DNA of 64,000 bases from Hydra vulgaris (taxonomy: Eukaryota > Cnidaria > Hydrozoa > Anthoathecata > Hydridae): assembly GCF_038396675.1 (NCBI RefSeq), contig NC_088921.1, positions 29,905,501-29,969,500 of the forward strand. Direction: 5' to 3'. A model generated the notes under the pieces. The model made no database searches, had not been told where the DNA came from, and saw nothing but the letters and a program-made list of their open reading frames with translations. Shown in pieces: positions 1-12,490 of the stretch. Each line of letters begins with the position of its first letter. The stretch's first letter is position 1. Made by a program: the position numbers and the translations under genes.

Positions 1-404
1 TTCATTTACACGATGACGTCAAGTAAATGAAAATCACAAGGTCTTTAAATCAAGATAAAAAAAACTGAAATTAAAAAAAAACATAAAATCAAACATTGAT
101 GTCTGGCTTTTATGTTTTTTAGTTAAACTATAAATATTGCTACTTATTAAAACCGCTTGTCAAGGGATCCCGCTATTTTACTTATATTTACAACAATCTC
201 TGGTAATTTAAAGACCAGATTTTTAGTTTAATGGTATTATGGCATAATAGGGGTGATGCATATCGCTAAAATATTTAAAACTTGAATTTAGACTTTTAAA
301 TAAATCTTAAGAAGGTAAACTTTTAAAGTCTTACCAGCTGTAAGTCAAATTTTGTGTTCATTACATTCAAATTAGTAAAAACTTAAAAAAAAAAGTTACA
401 CTTT

Positions 405-535
405 TGGGTATTTATCGATCTTTCGAAAGCGTTTGAACGATATCTACTCATCTTCTTACATACTTAACTTTGTTTTTTTTGCTGATGATACACAAGTGTT
501 ATTTACCACACAAACATCAGCTCATTGTTAATCGG
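405..535 (+). pseudogene. non-LTR (LINE) reverse transcriptase fragment
   Basis: A short translated stretch carries two hallmark blocks of non-LTR reverse transcriptase: VFIDLSKAFE (the FxDLxKAFD block) and, about 15 codons on, FFADDTQVLF (the catalytic xADD block). In a full RT these are roughly 80-100 residues apart, so the interior of the palm is deleted and the frame shifts between the blocks. The fragment runs directly into a (TA)n tract. A matching RT thumb fragment lies beyond the Tc1 element at 1718, so both may come from one LINE split by insertion and microsatellite growth. Confidence 0.7.

Positions 536-536
<1 letters not shown>

Positions 537-612
<76 letters not shown>
537..612. 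repeat. (TA)n microsatellite
   Basis: Uninterrupted TA dinucleotides that end exactly at the left terminal repeat of the Tc1-like element starting at 613. Confidence 0.97.
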
Positions 613-1716
<1,104 letters not shown>

Positions 1717-1717
1717 G

Positions 1718-2140
1718 GTATACACGGTTTATCAAGAACTTGAGAAAGGGAATAAATGGTTTAAGGCCAACAAACTCTCCCTAAATATCAAGAAAAGTAA
1801 ACTTACTCTTTTTACAAAACTATCCGAATTAATCACCCTCCCTATAAAACTATTAATCAATAAAACTAAACTTAAACGAGAATACTCAATCTAGTTTTCG
1901 GGCATAATTTTTAATGAATATATTATTGGAGTAATCAGATCAAAGAAGTAGGGAAAAAACTTACTATGTATACTATGTTACTATGTATAAAACAAAGCAT
2001 CTCATGAGCACAAATTCTTTTAAAAATATTTATTTTGCATTTGTTCATAGCTACATCAATTATTGTAACATAATCAAGTACTTATCCATAGAAGTTAAAT
2101 GCAATCTTCAAATCTTCAAAATATAAAAACCAAAAAGTTG
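1718..2140 (+). pseudogene. LINE reverse transcriptase thumb/C-terminal fragment
   Basis: The translation begins [20 protein letters not shown] and continues with KLTLFTK and LPIKL, the thumb region typical of CR1-like non-LTR retrotransposons. After a stop it continues in shifted frames with GIIFNEYI, KTKHLMSTNSFKNIYFAF and SYINYC, which match the next conserved blocks in order. Several stops and frameshifts make it a dead copy. It probably belongs with the RT fragment at 405-535. Confidence 0.75.
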
Positions 2141-2829
2141 CTATATATTATATGCAAACAAACACGCTTGTGCCAGACCTCTACTAAGAAAAATTGAAGT
2201 GCTCAATGTGTTCCACCTCGAGTTTGGTTTTTACGCAAAGCCGGGTTCGGGTTACCCAGCATGGGGTAGGTACTTCGAGTTTGACACGTATCACGCCAAG
2301 TACGGCTATCGAAAGTTTTAAAAATATTTATTTTTGAAAATTGTTGATTTTTTTCAGAAATTTTTTTTTACGGATTCATCCGTAATATAAATTGAAAAAA
2401 AAATTTTTTTTGATAGTTAAGGATTTATGATATATTAATTAGACAGATATTTTTTTTTGTCGATGATGGATTAGATAGATAGACAGATTTTTTTTTTTGT
2501 CGATGTGCTGTTTTTCTATCTGATAGGAAAAACTGTCTAAAGTACAGTTTATCCTATCGCATTGAAAAATTTGACAATCGACATTTATTGACTTTAATAA
2601 ATATAGTTAGAATATATTACAAATACATATTTGTAGTATATTACAAAACTAATATACAATACTTTTTATATCATTATAATATTAAACGCAGAGGCGGATT
2701 TAAACCCCGTCAAGTGCTACAAGTGACGGGGTAAAAAAAACAAATATAAATATTGGTACTATGACGTCAAACACCCGCTTAATACGAATTGGCGATCTTA
2801 TATTTTTGTTATATTTTGTTAGAAAATAC
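2141..2829. other. intergenic, no gene seen
   Basis: No coding signal found. The segment at 2420-2520 holds imperfect copies of a TAGACAGAT...TTTTTTGTCGAT unit. Around 2692 the string GAGGCGGATTTAAACCCCGTC, followed by GACGGGG at about 2722, forms a short inverted pair that resembles a decayed MITE end. Confidence 0.4.
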
Positions 2830-2981
2830 AATTAGCAAGTTTCATACGGGAAGGTCTGGGTACTAATAATTGAGCTGTAGGGACAAAAAATTTTATTGCG
2901 TTTGTTTACATTTATAGCAGTTTAAAGTGCAGCAAAATATAGCTAATATAAATATAAACTAATTTACTATTACTGTTATAA

Positions 2982-4427
2982 ATGGAATTAAATATTAAAG
3001 TAGTTAACATTTCAACTGCATCAAGAAAGATTTGTGTTGAATGGCTTGTTAACCACGGACTGGGTGTCACAGGCTCTGTTATAGAATTGCAAGGCAGAAT
3101 TTTGAAGTTCTTACCATATCCAAAACTAGTTAAGAAACTTTATCTAAAAGCAAAAAAAAACTATTATTCAAAACAAGCTTATATGTAGACGAGATACCAC
3201 ACATGTCTCAAAATTGGACTGGAAGTGAAAACCTCTACCCTTGTGTAAACTCTGAACTTTTTAAAGAATACATACTCAATAAGAGAGAGGGACATTTGGA
3301 CAACAGCAAAAAGCATACCAAATGTTAACTAGCAGAAAAATTATATCAGTTAAAATACATTCAGATAACAATATAGTATATGTAAGAGCTTTCATAAGAA
3401 AATCTTATAGCCATGATGCACGCCCTGCTTATTTACTTTTTGTAGGAGGGACACCTCATAAAGGTTATTGTGAATGCCCCGTTGGTCTTAGTGGGCTTTG
3501 TTGTCATGTTTTAGCTATCCTTCTTTACTTAAAGCAATATGATGATACAAAGACAACAATTTTAGAATTAACGTGCACACAAATGATACAGAAATGACAT
3601 AAAAGATCAAAAAAAGGTTCTATTCCAATGGTCCCACTATCACATATTAAAGTAAAATCAGCAAGAAACAAAAGCACAATTGAAAACTTAAAAATTACTT
3701 CAGCAGATCCAGAAAGTTCATCTTTTAAAAGAGGTGTTTTAAAAATGAAGCAAAAAATTAAGAAAGGGTTGAAAAAGGAACCCAATTTTGAAAGACACGT
3801 ATATGATACTCTTTGTTCAATAGATCTTGGATATGAATCTTCACTAATGGGGCACTTAAGATTTTGATATGACCCTGAAAGTTTTAAATCCCAATTCAAT
3901 AAGTTAAGTTCTATAAATGCAAAAAGTCGTACTTTAAATAAACAAGCAGTAAACTCACAAAAATGTCAAGATAATTATAGTGAAATACCAACAATATTGC
4001 AAATACTAAATCAAAATAAAGTAAACACAGAGGTATCGTAGTTTCGCCTGAACAAGTTATTGTTTTAGAAAAAATTAATAAACAACTTTTAAATGAGGAT
4101 CCTGTTATTTGCATTGATTTGACAAATCTGATACCATCACAAGAACAATACACAAATCATATTAATGTCAAACAAAATACCCAGGAGTGGATGGACACAA
4201 GAAAAGGGAAAATAACAGGGAGTCGATTACCAGCGTTGCTAGGAATATATGGACAGGAAAAATTTACAAATTATTGGAAGTTAGTTAAGGAAGGATTAAA
4301 TGAAAATGATATTTATAACACACAAAACATAAAAAATTTTGAGTGTGGTCATAAATATGAATTTATTGCACTTCAGCACTTTGCAAAGATGTCAAAATGT
4401 TCTCCTGAAATGAAGATTAAGAATTGA
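2982..4427 (+). pseudogene. SWIM zinc finger-YqaJ nuclease-like protein, broken
   Basis: Readable pieces in order are: an N-terminal part starting MELNIKVVNIST; a segment with YVDEIPHMSQNW in a shifted frame; a SWIM finger, CECPVGLSGLCCHVLAILLY (CxC...CxH), near 3470-3530; a basic linker; and the start of a YqaJ-type nuclease, RKGKITGSRLPALLGIYG, then GHKYEFIALQHFAKMS near 4180-4400. YqaJ is a phage-type exonuclease fold that accompanies ISL2EU transposases. The ORF stops before the D/ExK catalytic core, so the nuclease is truncated. At least four stops or frameshifts break the frame. Confidence 0.72.
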
Positions 4428-5187
4428 CCAATCACGTACGCATCCTATGAATCTCTCTACATGAATACGGGTAGAAGCTATATTAAAATTACCAGCTACA
4501 TCAGCTTGTGGGAACTGATGGCTTGATTTTTGAGATGGTCGATTCAGATATATTCCTTTTGAAGCGCATAAATCTTGAATTGAAAACCCTCTATCTGCCA
4601 TAACTTCGTGTTCTTTCTCAACTAGTTCTAAAATATGAGGTTGTTCTGTTAATTCATTATCTGTGATCGAACCAGGGTATATGTTTCCAAAACGCAATCC
4701 TGACCCATGTGGAGAGTTTTTATACACTTGAAAACATTAAAGAGTTAAGGTCATAATTGGTTGGTTGTTGAAACTTTAATTCTGTAGCATCCACAACAAT
4801 ATCGGTTTCACCATGGCCAGTTTTTTTAAAAACAGAAGGCATCATCAGGGAAATATAAGTGCTTTTGACTTTTAAATTTATCTCTAAAAATATTGTGCTT
4901 AGAAATACAACCCATCCAGTGAAAACACGATACATGATGCTTTTAGAAACGCCAGCCATAAATCCAATAACACCAAGATAAAGTGCATGTCTGCACAATG
5001 TTAAAACTGAAAACAATTCGGTTTTCTTTTCAAGGAATCTGGTTCCTATACCTTTGCAATCGGGATATTCAATTAAGTGGCAGTATGGTGCTACACAATT
5101 ATAAAGGAGTTGAAATTGCAGGACAGTTAAACCACATAAATATTTAAACTGCTTTGGTTTGTCTTTAAGTTTGGAATATTTAAACAT
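4392..5187 (-). pseudogene. DDE_4-type (ISL2EU/Harbinger-like) transposase, broken
   Basis: The upstream piece (5187-4720) contains the DNA-binding-like region and DIVVDATELKFQQPTN, with the first catalytic Asp. The downstream piece (4727-4392) has GSITDNE, EVMADRGFSIQDL (second Asp) and IASTRIHVERFIG (catalytic Glu in HVER). These are the hallmark blocks of DDE_Tnp_4 enzymes. The pieces are joined by a one-base frameshift after FSSV. Compared with the family, about 15 residues are missing between YKNSP and HGSGLRF. The C-terminus is short and overlaps the convergent YqaJ gene. Confidence 0.8.
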
Positions 5188-5217
5188 TCCTTTTTCAAAT
5201 TTGTCTAGTTCTTTTTT

Positions 5218-5850
5218 TTAAATTTGATTTCTTACAGATAAAATTAAATATTTTTTATGTAACATATCATTCTTTACTTTGTTTATTTTTTTTTCTTTTT
5301 TAAGCTGTTTTATATAATTGTTTGCATTGTTTATTTTTTCTAGAGGAATTTTGTTAGCATCTGCTCCTTTTTTTAATTTAGAAAATAACTGTTGTTTTGT
5401 TGGTTTAAGTAATGATAAAGGAGATTTTGTAACATAAGAAGGTCGGTTTGTTGCTTTTTTACGAATAGGACAAGGTTTAGACAAGGATATCATCATACTA
5501 AGCTTACGTTTTAACCCTTTCAAATGTTTTTTATCAGCTTCAGTCGTTTTTCTTGATTTAGTTAATTTGGCCAGAGCATTTGCGTATTTTCGTTCCATTA
5601 TAGCAATTTGGCTTGGTGGTGCAGCTATGTCTGGAATATCAGTGCATAACTCTCTTATTCCAGATGAAAAATGTTCACAACAAATATGCCCATTTCCGAA
5701 ATTCATTCCCTTTGTATTTAAAACTCGGATATATTCTTTCTGAATAGAAACATCTTTGGGAAGCTTGTAAAACTTTATACGTTCTCCGTTAGTAGTTTTG
5801 GTTCTTAAGTTGTTGAAACATAATGCAGCGCCACAAAACCAGTTAACCAT
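5218..5850 (-). pseudogene. THAP zinc-finger protein, N-terminal part of the transposase unit
   Basis: Starting at the ATG at 5850, the product begins MVNWFCGAALC and has the C2CH THAP pattern: Cys-x4-Cys near the start, KFYKLPKD, then ICCEHF (Cys-x2-His) about 45 residues on. DIPDIAAPPS follows in the place of the AVPTIF box. THAP domains bind the element's own ends. A Lys-rich, probably coiled-coil tail follows. The frame stops at 5218, 31 bp before the DDE piece that starts at 5187, so the two were probably one THAP-DDE transposase now split. Confidence 0.78.
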
Positions 5851-6176
5851 TTCTTTTAAGTGATACAATCAATATAATTTGATATCTAATAATGTTTAAT
5901 ATCTTTTTATTAAAATAAATAATAATTACATATCGCTAACTTATTTTATTAGCATATTAAAAAAAATATATTTGTTTTGATTTTTATATATATTTTTGAC
6001 TCGATTGTATCAAGTACTACGCTATTTTTAGTAGTTTAATCGAGAGAAAAAACTGAATATCGCTTAATCTAGAAACATTATCTGATTGGCTAGAATTTTG
6101 TCCCTACAGGCAATATTCGCTTAGTTAAACCGCGTCGTATGACACTTGCTAATTAGGAAAAAGTTCACAGCGAAAA

Positions 6177-6330
6177 CTATGCTTTGCAGAGGTTTCAAAA
6201 ATTGTTTTATAAAAATAGCTAATGTAAACTATACTTTGCAGGTTATGAAAAAATTATTTTATAAAACTTGCTAATGTAAATTAAACTTTGCAGGATATGA
6301 GAAAATCGGATAAGGTTTACGCTATTAAAA
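6177..6330. repeat. ~52-bp tandem repeat, about 2.5 copies
   Basis: Units run ACTATGCTTTGCAG...GCTAATGTAA, then ACTATACTTTGCAG...GCTAATGTAA, then ATTAAACTTTGCAGG. The TTTGCAG motif recurs near 6390. The array fills the gap between the ISL2EU-like element and the TTAA element. Confidence 0.65.
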
Positions 6331-6442
6331 GCAGCAATCTGATTCGTTTAAAAATAAAACTTTTTTAAAAATCGTAGTGTAAACAAAACTTTGCAGCATT
6401 TTTTGATTGGTTGCAAATATACAACAAAGCAATTCCTTTAAG

Positions 6443-7080
6443 AGTCATTTTTTGTAAGAATCAGGCAGTCAATGGAAGTGACCTCCTCCAAATTGCTTGA
6501 ATTTTTTATATATTGATCAGAATATAGAGAAAACCTGTTGGGGAAAAAAAAATTTTCAAAAATGTTTCGTTCACTCGGAATCTGGGCTTAAATTTTTGAG
6601 ATTTTTTTAAAAATTTTTAGAAATTTAGTTTTTGCCACCTTTGAACCCATTTTTTTGGCAAGGCAAAAAGTTGCACATAGCTTTTGTAGTTAATATCAGA
6701 CGTAACCCAAAAGCTCTCTCCAAAAAATATAAAAAAGTTGCGTGACACTGTGCGGTTGGCTAATTATCATAGCTCAAAAGTACAAAATCAATCAGTTTTG
6801 TCAACTTTTAATCGGAGTTAATTCTAGCGGCGAAGTGTTGCACACAATTTTTCTTTTAGGATTTGAAATTATCAAAGGTATTGAGTCTAAAAATGCAAAG
6901 AAAGTTATGTGATACCTAAGGCCTATTAATATATTAAGACTTGAAATTGGAAAAAAATGTTTTAGTATACTTACAAAATGAACCATTACGGCAGAGGCGC
7001 TTAGTTTTGTAAAAATGTAAACATATCCAACTGTCAATACAAAAAGGTCCTAACATAATAATAAAAAAAATTCGTGTGAT
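6443..7080 (+). repeat. left terminal inverted repeat of the 6-kb element
   Basis: 638 bp. It matches the reverse complement of 11838-12486 except for scattered substitutions and one small indel near 6465-6475, where the right arm carries about 8 extra bases. A 78-codon open frame inside both arms, identical in the two copies, is probably non-coding. Confidence 0.95.
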
Positions 7081-7558
7081 CTTTAGATATTAAGTTAAAA
7101 ATAAAGGTACAAATTGTTAAAAATGATTAAGTACGAAGAGATATTTTTTTGGACACACAGATGAGGTTTTCGCTCACAATAAAATTTCTATCATCCAAAA
7201 TTAGCATTTAGCATTACACAAAACATTGCACGTAATGTTAAGAAAAAATTTAAGCGTTTCTGACTATGATATAGAAATCATAACAATTGAAATAAATAAT
7301 AATAAAAAACAATACATGATCAGAAGTGAATTATTTAAATTTACGTCATAACCAAATAACTTGTGGTGATCGAATGGAAGAAGAATCGCTGATATCACGA
7401 TTGTGGAGAAACAAGTTAGTGGGCAGTTGTTTACTTTACCATAAAAATGTCTTAACTTTATTTTAACGATCTTTAAAATTTGCATAAATAGAGTAGATAT
7501 TTTATCATTGCTATTGAGAAATAGGTACTGCATAAATAGAACTTGTTTTTAGTTGAGT

Positions 7559-10500
7559 ATGAAACAAAACAAATATTTTTATGAAAACTGTTGTTGCTTT
7601 TCAAAAGGAAATTGTGGATCATTCAAAAAACATAAAATTATAAACAAAATGTTCTACATTCATCAGCTGGGAGATGTTGATGTTAAGAAACACCTCATCA
7701 ACTTAAAGGTAATTATGTATTTTAAATTTACGCAGACTGTAATATAATTTTTATAATTACATACTTTATAACTTCTCTGCAATAAGATTTTGAGACAAAG
7801 TTCTTTAAACAAAAAAAAATAGCTCTTTTAATTAATTCCTCACTCTTTTAATAAATAATCACTAAATTAATCACACTCTTGCAATATTGTATTTTAATAA
7901 TAAGAACAATGTATTTTAAACTTGTAAACATTTTTCGTGGAGTCAGATTATAAACAATGCTTTAAATGACACACTTAATAATTGTTTAAAAAATTGTTTT
8001 TAGGTCATGCGATTAAACGATAATAATATTTGGGAAAAAAATGGACTTATTGCAAATAGACTTAAAAGAAATCTTAAAAAGGATGAACAAATATGTGCTT
8101 TTCACCGGTACACGTTTGGTATTGCATGGAGTCCTCCAAAAACATGCTTTCATCCTCACCATCTAAATATAAAAGGAAAAAAATCTCCCGCTTTAAGGGC
8201 GTCACCAATACATGTCGTCATATCAATGTCAAAGCGATACAATGAAGTATTTTCAGTTGGTGCAATGCTGTGTTTTACCCATTTAAAGCAAGAAACTGCT
8301 TTATCTAGAGTCAACGAAAACACCAATTTATGTACAGAAACACAAACACAACAAGAACAAACATATATGACACCTGCTACTCCAGATGAAGAATTTGATC
8401 CCGGTGAAATTAATGTTTCACAGGAGATTTTGGACGAATCTCTAAGAAGCCGTGAGAGTGTAACTGAGGTTCTTAATGCAAGTCCAATAAAATTTAGATT
8501 AAAAAGGAAGTTCGAATATCTGGAAGATACTACTAAAGATAAGTTAAAACGCAAGTATGTTCGCCTAGAAAACTTATTAAAGAAAAAAATTTGCGGAAGC
8601 TGTTGCTCCTGGACAAGAGGAAACACTTATAGATTTTCTTAACAGTAAAAATGTTGATGAAATAAATAGCCCTCTCCCAATTGAAATTATTCGTGCTCAG
8701 AAAGTATATAAGCAAAGTGATTCCATGGGAAAGTTAGTTATCCTCTCATTATTAGACCATACCAAGTATACCAAAAAGTTTATAATGAACACATTTGAGT
8801 GTACCAAACATCGTATAGAAACAGCAAGAAAATGGCATGCATCTCATAAAGGGTTAGCATTTCCAGAGAAGAAAGTATTCGTCCGATCTAGTCTTGATCA
8901 AACAAAGTGTGAACATTTCTTAGACTTTATATTTACAAGCGGTATTTTGCATGATGTTGCTTATGGAATAACCAAATTAAAATACGACAGCGGTGAAGAA
9001 CAAAAGATAGTGCATGCAATACTGACGACAAAATATAGCCACGCTATCATGTTCTATCGAAAAAGTTGTAGTGAAAACAGTTATATACCATTATCTGATT
9101 CAAGTTTGTGGAAAGTATTGCATGCAATAAAACCTTCAAGTCGAAAAAGCTTAGCTGGATTAGATGATGTTACTGCTTCAGGCATGAATGGTTTTCAAAC
9201 ATTACAAAAATTGGCACAAAGATTTAGTTCTAAATCTCTCGAAGCTGCCCTTGAAAAAGGAAAAAGGTATTTGAAAACAAGTTATCAAACCAATTGTAGT
9301 GTCAATGACTCAAACATTTCTTCTCATAGCTCAAAACATGCCTTATCAGATCCATCTGAAAAAAATCTTCAATCCAACACAGAGATATCAGAAGTGGTAT
9401 GTGCCGATTGCTATGATTTGTGCAAAGCTATCGAGATGATCAAAGAACTAACAATTCAAAATTCTGACGATGCTGATTCTATTTATGATTTGGAAATTGC
9501 TGTAAAGGATGTATTCAACTACATAAAACACCTGATGAGAGATTCTCAACAGAAAAAGGCAAAAATCGAAGCTTTTAAGCAATTAAACGATGAAACTGCT
9601 TTCTGGCTTAAAGATTTTTGTCAAAAAATTCTTCCGGTTCGATACAGAGAGGGCCAAAGAGAGTATTTTGGCAAGAAAGGAATGAGTTTACATGTGGATA
9701 TATTCTTCATAAAAACAGCAGGAAAGTTATTCAAACGTGTTTACTTTACTTCAATGTATAGGTGTGATCAGGGAATAGGTGATGTTGTTTCGTTAGCCAC
9801 TGCAGTTTTAGACCAATTCAGAATTGATCAACCGCATATCAAGAAAATGTTTACCAATTCTGATAATGCCGGCTGCTATCAGGGAAATCTTTCAGCTGAA
9901 GCAATCTACAATGTATGCAAAGAGAGAGATATAAAGTTGCTGAGATATGATTATAATGAACCCTGTTGTGGAAAAGATCAATGTGACAGGGAGAGTGCAG
10001 TTGTAAAGACAATTTTAAGGAGTTACGTTGACTCTGGTAATAATCTTTTGACTGCTGAAGATATACACAAGGCTATGCATTATAGTTTTGGCGCTAAAGA
10101 TGCAAAAGTAGCAGTTGCTCAAATTAGCAATGATAAAATGTAGTTACTGGACCAAAGATTAAGAACATTAGCAACTATCACTCATTTGAGTTTGGTGAGA
10201 AAAGTATGAAGATGTGGCGTTATTTCAATATCGGTGAGGGAATTGAACAAGAGTATGGAAATCTTAAAATTCAACCCTCGATTAAGTTGTTGTTGCCATA
10301 TAGCAAAACAGATAATTCAATTAAGCGTAACAAGTCACTTAAGGAAAAACAGAAAAGAAGTGACAGGCAATTATATTCATTAAGATTTTGCACTGAAATG
10401 AATTATACTTTATCATTTGAAAGCGATGCTGAGTTAGAAGAACACATGCTATCCGGTCTTCATACAGTTCCGAAATCATTAACATCATTGGATAAAGTTC

Positions 10501-11655
10501 GCAACTCGTTTGTTCATAAGATGAAAATTACTTCACAACTAAATATGCCAATTTCTTCATCCTCTAACAGTGCTTCCGTAAAAGACAAACCACATTGCAT
10601 GAACATTTTTCTATTGCAAGGTTGGGCATTACCAGTTCGAAGTTCTTTTAGATTTTCAAATCAGCAGAAAGAACTGTTGTATAAATACTTTATTCGTGGA
10701 GAAGAATCAGGTAATAAAATGAGCCCTGAGCAGGTTCACATGCAGCTGAGGAGAGAACTTCCGCCTGATCAATATGTAACTAGCCAACAGATAAGATCTT
10801 TATTTTCAAGGTAGGCATTGTTGCTATCAAAACTTTTGCAAATTAGATTATGTTTCTGACTGTTAAATAGTTCTTTTACAAATATGAAATTAAAATTTAG
10901 GTGAAAGTTATAATTTTGTGTGTTTGTTTACATATGTTTAAAAATATGTACAATTGATATTGTTATAGATTTAGTAACCTGAAAAGAAAAGGTAAGCTGG
11001 TAGAACCGACAACAGAAAATAATGAAAATAGTCAGGTTAACGATAACAAAGAAGTTTATGGCGAAAATGATGACTTTAATCTGGCAGGAGACAATGAAGA
11101 TGATAATAAATATGAGGAAGACATCGCCAATCTTGCAAAAGAAATTTGTCTTGTATGGAAAGTGAATGATTGGGTTGCTGTTGCATATGAAAAACAATGG
11201 AATATTGGATATATTGTGGAGGTAATATTATTCAAAGTATATATTAGTTTCAAGTTTTTATTTTGTTTTACAAAACAGTGCTCTAAAATAAAAGGAATAT
11301 AAATAAAATGTAAAAATAATTTCAGAATGACATTATATAAGACTTTACAAGTTTTATTGAATGTAAGCAAAATTAAACAAATCATAAACTCTTTATTATA
11401 TTATTTTAAATGTTGCGCTAATACTTTTAGGTATCTATAACTGGGATCAGAGTTAATTGTATGATTAACGGGCAAGAGAAGAATACTTTTCGCTGGCCAG
11501 TTACTACCAAGGAGATAAATAACCAAACTGATAAAATTATCTGTTTAGTAAATGCTCCTTTTCTAATCAGTGGTTGTGGCGATTATTCATTATCCGAAGA
11601 AGACTATAATACAGTCATATCATTATTCTTAGAGAAACTTACTGCAGCAGAGTAG
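7559..11655 (+). CDS. putative transposase, four exons, superfamily unassigned
   Basis: Predicted exons are 7559-7708 (donor AAG|gtaatt), 8004-10810 (acceptor tttttag), 10969-11221 and 11431-11655; all junctions keep frame. The N-terminus is Cys/His rich (NCCCFSKGNC, CAFHRY, PPKTCFHPHH), likely zinc binding. Around 9690-10020 it has HVDIFF, FTNSDNAGCYQ and CCGKDQCDRESAVVK. These could supply the Asp-Asp-Glu of an RNase H-fold transposase; that is inference. The last two exons give a Tudor/SH3-like tail (WVAVAYEKQWNIGYIVEV, then FRWPVTT). Two one-base slips interrupt exon 2: an extra A in the A-run at 8583-8589 and a missing A near 10136. These could be real decay or assembly error. Confidence 0.7.
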
Positions 11656-11837
11656 AAATTATGTGTGATGTGGTGGATAATGTGTGTAAATGACTCTATT
11701 AATAAATGAAAAACTAATTTTTAAATGGAAAAACATTTAAATGTTTGATTTATGTTTTATTTAATTAGCAATATAGTTATCTTGATGTTAGATTTTTGTT
11801 CAGTTTTTAATTCATGTTATATCATGCGTGTGACAAA

Positions 11838-12486
11838 ATCACACGAATTTTTTTTATTATTATGTTAGGACCTTTTTGTATTGACAGTTGGATATGTTTA
11901 CATTTTTACAAAACTAAGCGCCTCTGCCGTAATGGTTCATTTTGTAAGTATACTAAAACATTTTTTTCCAATTTCAAGCCTTAATATATTAATAGGCCTT
12001 AGGTATCACATAACTTTCTTTGCATTTTTAGACTCAATACCTTTGATAATTTCAAATCCTAAAAGAAAAATTGTGTGCAACACTTCGCCGCTAGAATTAA
12101 CTCCGATTAAAAGTTGACAAAACTGATTGATTTTGTACTTTTGAACTATGATAATTAGCCAACCGCACAGTGTCACGCAACTTTTTTATATTTTTTGGAG
12201 AGAGCTTTTGGGTTACGTCTGATATTAACTACAAAAGCTATGTGCAACTTTTTGCCTTGCCAAAAAAATGGGTTCAAAGGTGGCAAAAACTAAATTTCTA
12301 AAAATTTTTAAAAAAATCTCAAAAATTTAAGCCCAGATTCCGAGTGAACGAAACATTTTTGAAAATTTTTTTTTTCCCCAACAGATTTTCTCTATATTCT
12401 GATCAATATATAAAAAATTCAAGCAATTTGGAGGAGGTCACTTCCACAGTTTCAGGAATTTGCCTGATTCTTAGAAAAAACGGCTC
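11838..12486 (-). repeat. right terminal inverted repeat of the 6-kb element
   Basis: 649 bp, the inverted partner of 6443-7080. The inner edge is ATCACACGAATTTTTTTTAT, matching ATTCGTGTGAT at the inner edge of the left arm. Confidence 0.95.
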
Positions 12487-12490
12487 TTAA

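Larger units (their letters stand above)
2830..6154. mobile_element. ISL2EU-like DNA transposon with SWIM-YqaJ and THAP-DDE genes
   Basis: Two convergent gene remnants (SWIM-YqaJ on plus, THAP and DDE transposase on minus) are enclosed by inverted repeats. The left end is AATTAGCAAGTTTCATACG, then 26 less conserved bases, then CTGTAGGGACAAAA. The right end, reverse-complemented, is AATTAGCAAGTGTCATACG, the same 26-base spacing, then CTGTAGGGACAAAA. A transposase paired with a YqaJ nuclease is the known content of ISL2EU elements. Both genes carry frameshifts, and their 3' ends overlap at 4392-4427, suggesting an internal deletion. The exact termini and target duplication are not certain. Confidence 0.72.
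6443..12486 (+). mobile_element. 6-kb TTAA-flanked DNA transposon with ~640-bp terminal inverted repeats
   Basis: Long arms at 6443-7080 and 11838-12486 are near-identical inverted copies. Each outer end is flanked by TTAA (6439-6442 and 12487-12490), then GAGTCATTTTTT on the left and GAGCCGTTTTTT on the right. A duplicated TTAA is the target-site signature of piggyBac and Kolobok elements. The termini are not CCC, which argues against piggyBac. Between the arms lies one spliced gene of about 1,140 codons. Arm similarity and gene integrity suggest a recent insertion. I could not assign the superfamily; Kolobok-like is only a guess from the TTAA target. Confidence 0.85.

Noticed and set aside
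6801..7037. 78-residue frame, identical at 11881-12117
   Set aside because: Identical only because it lies in the two inverted arms of the 6-kb element. No domain, and the arms are otherwise non-coding.
8583..8592. Programmed -1 frameshift at AAAAAAT
   Set aside because: The change of frame needed is +1, so a one-base insertion in the A-run explains it better.
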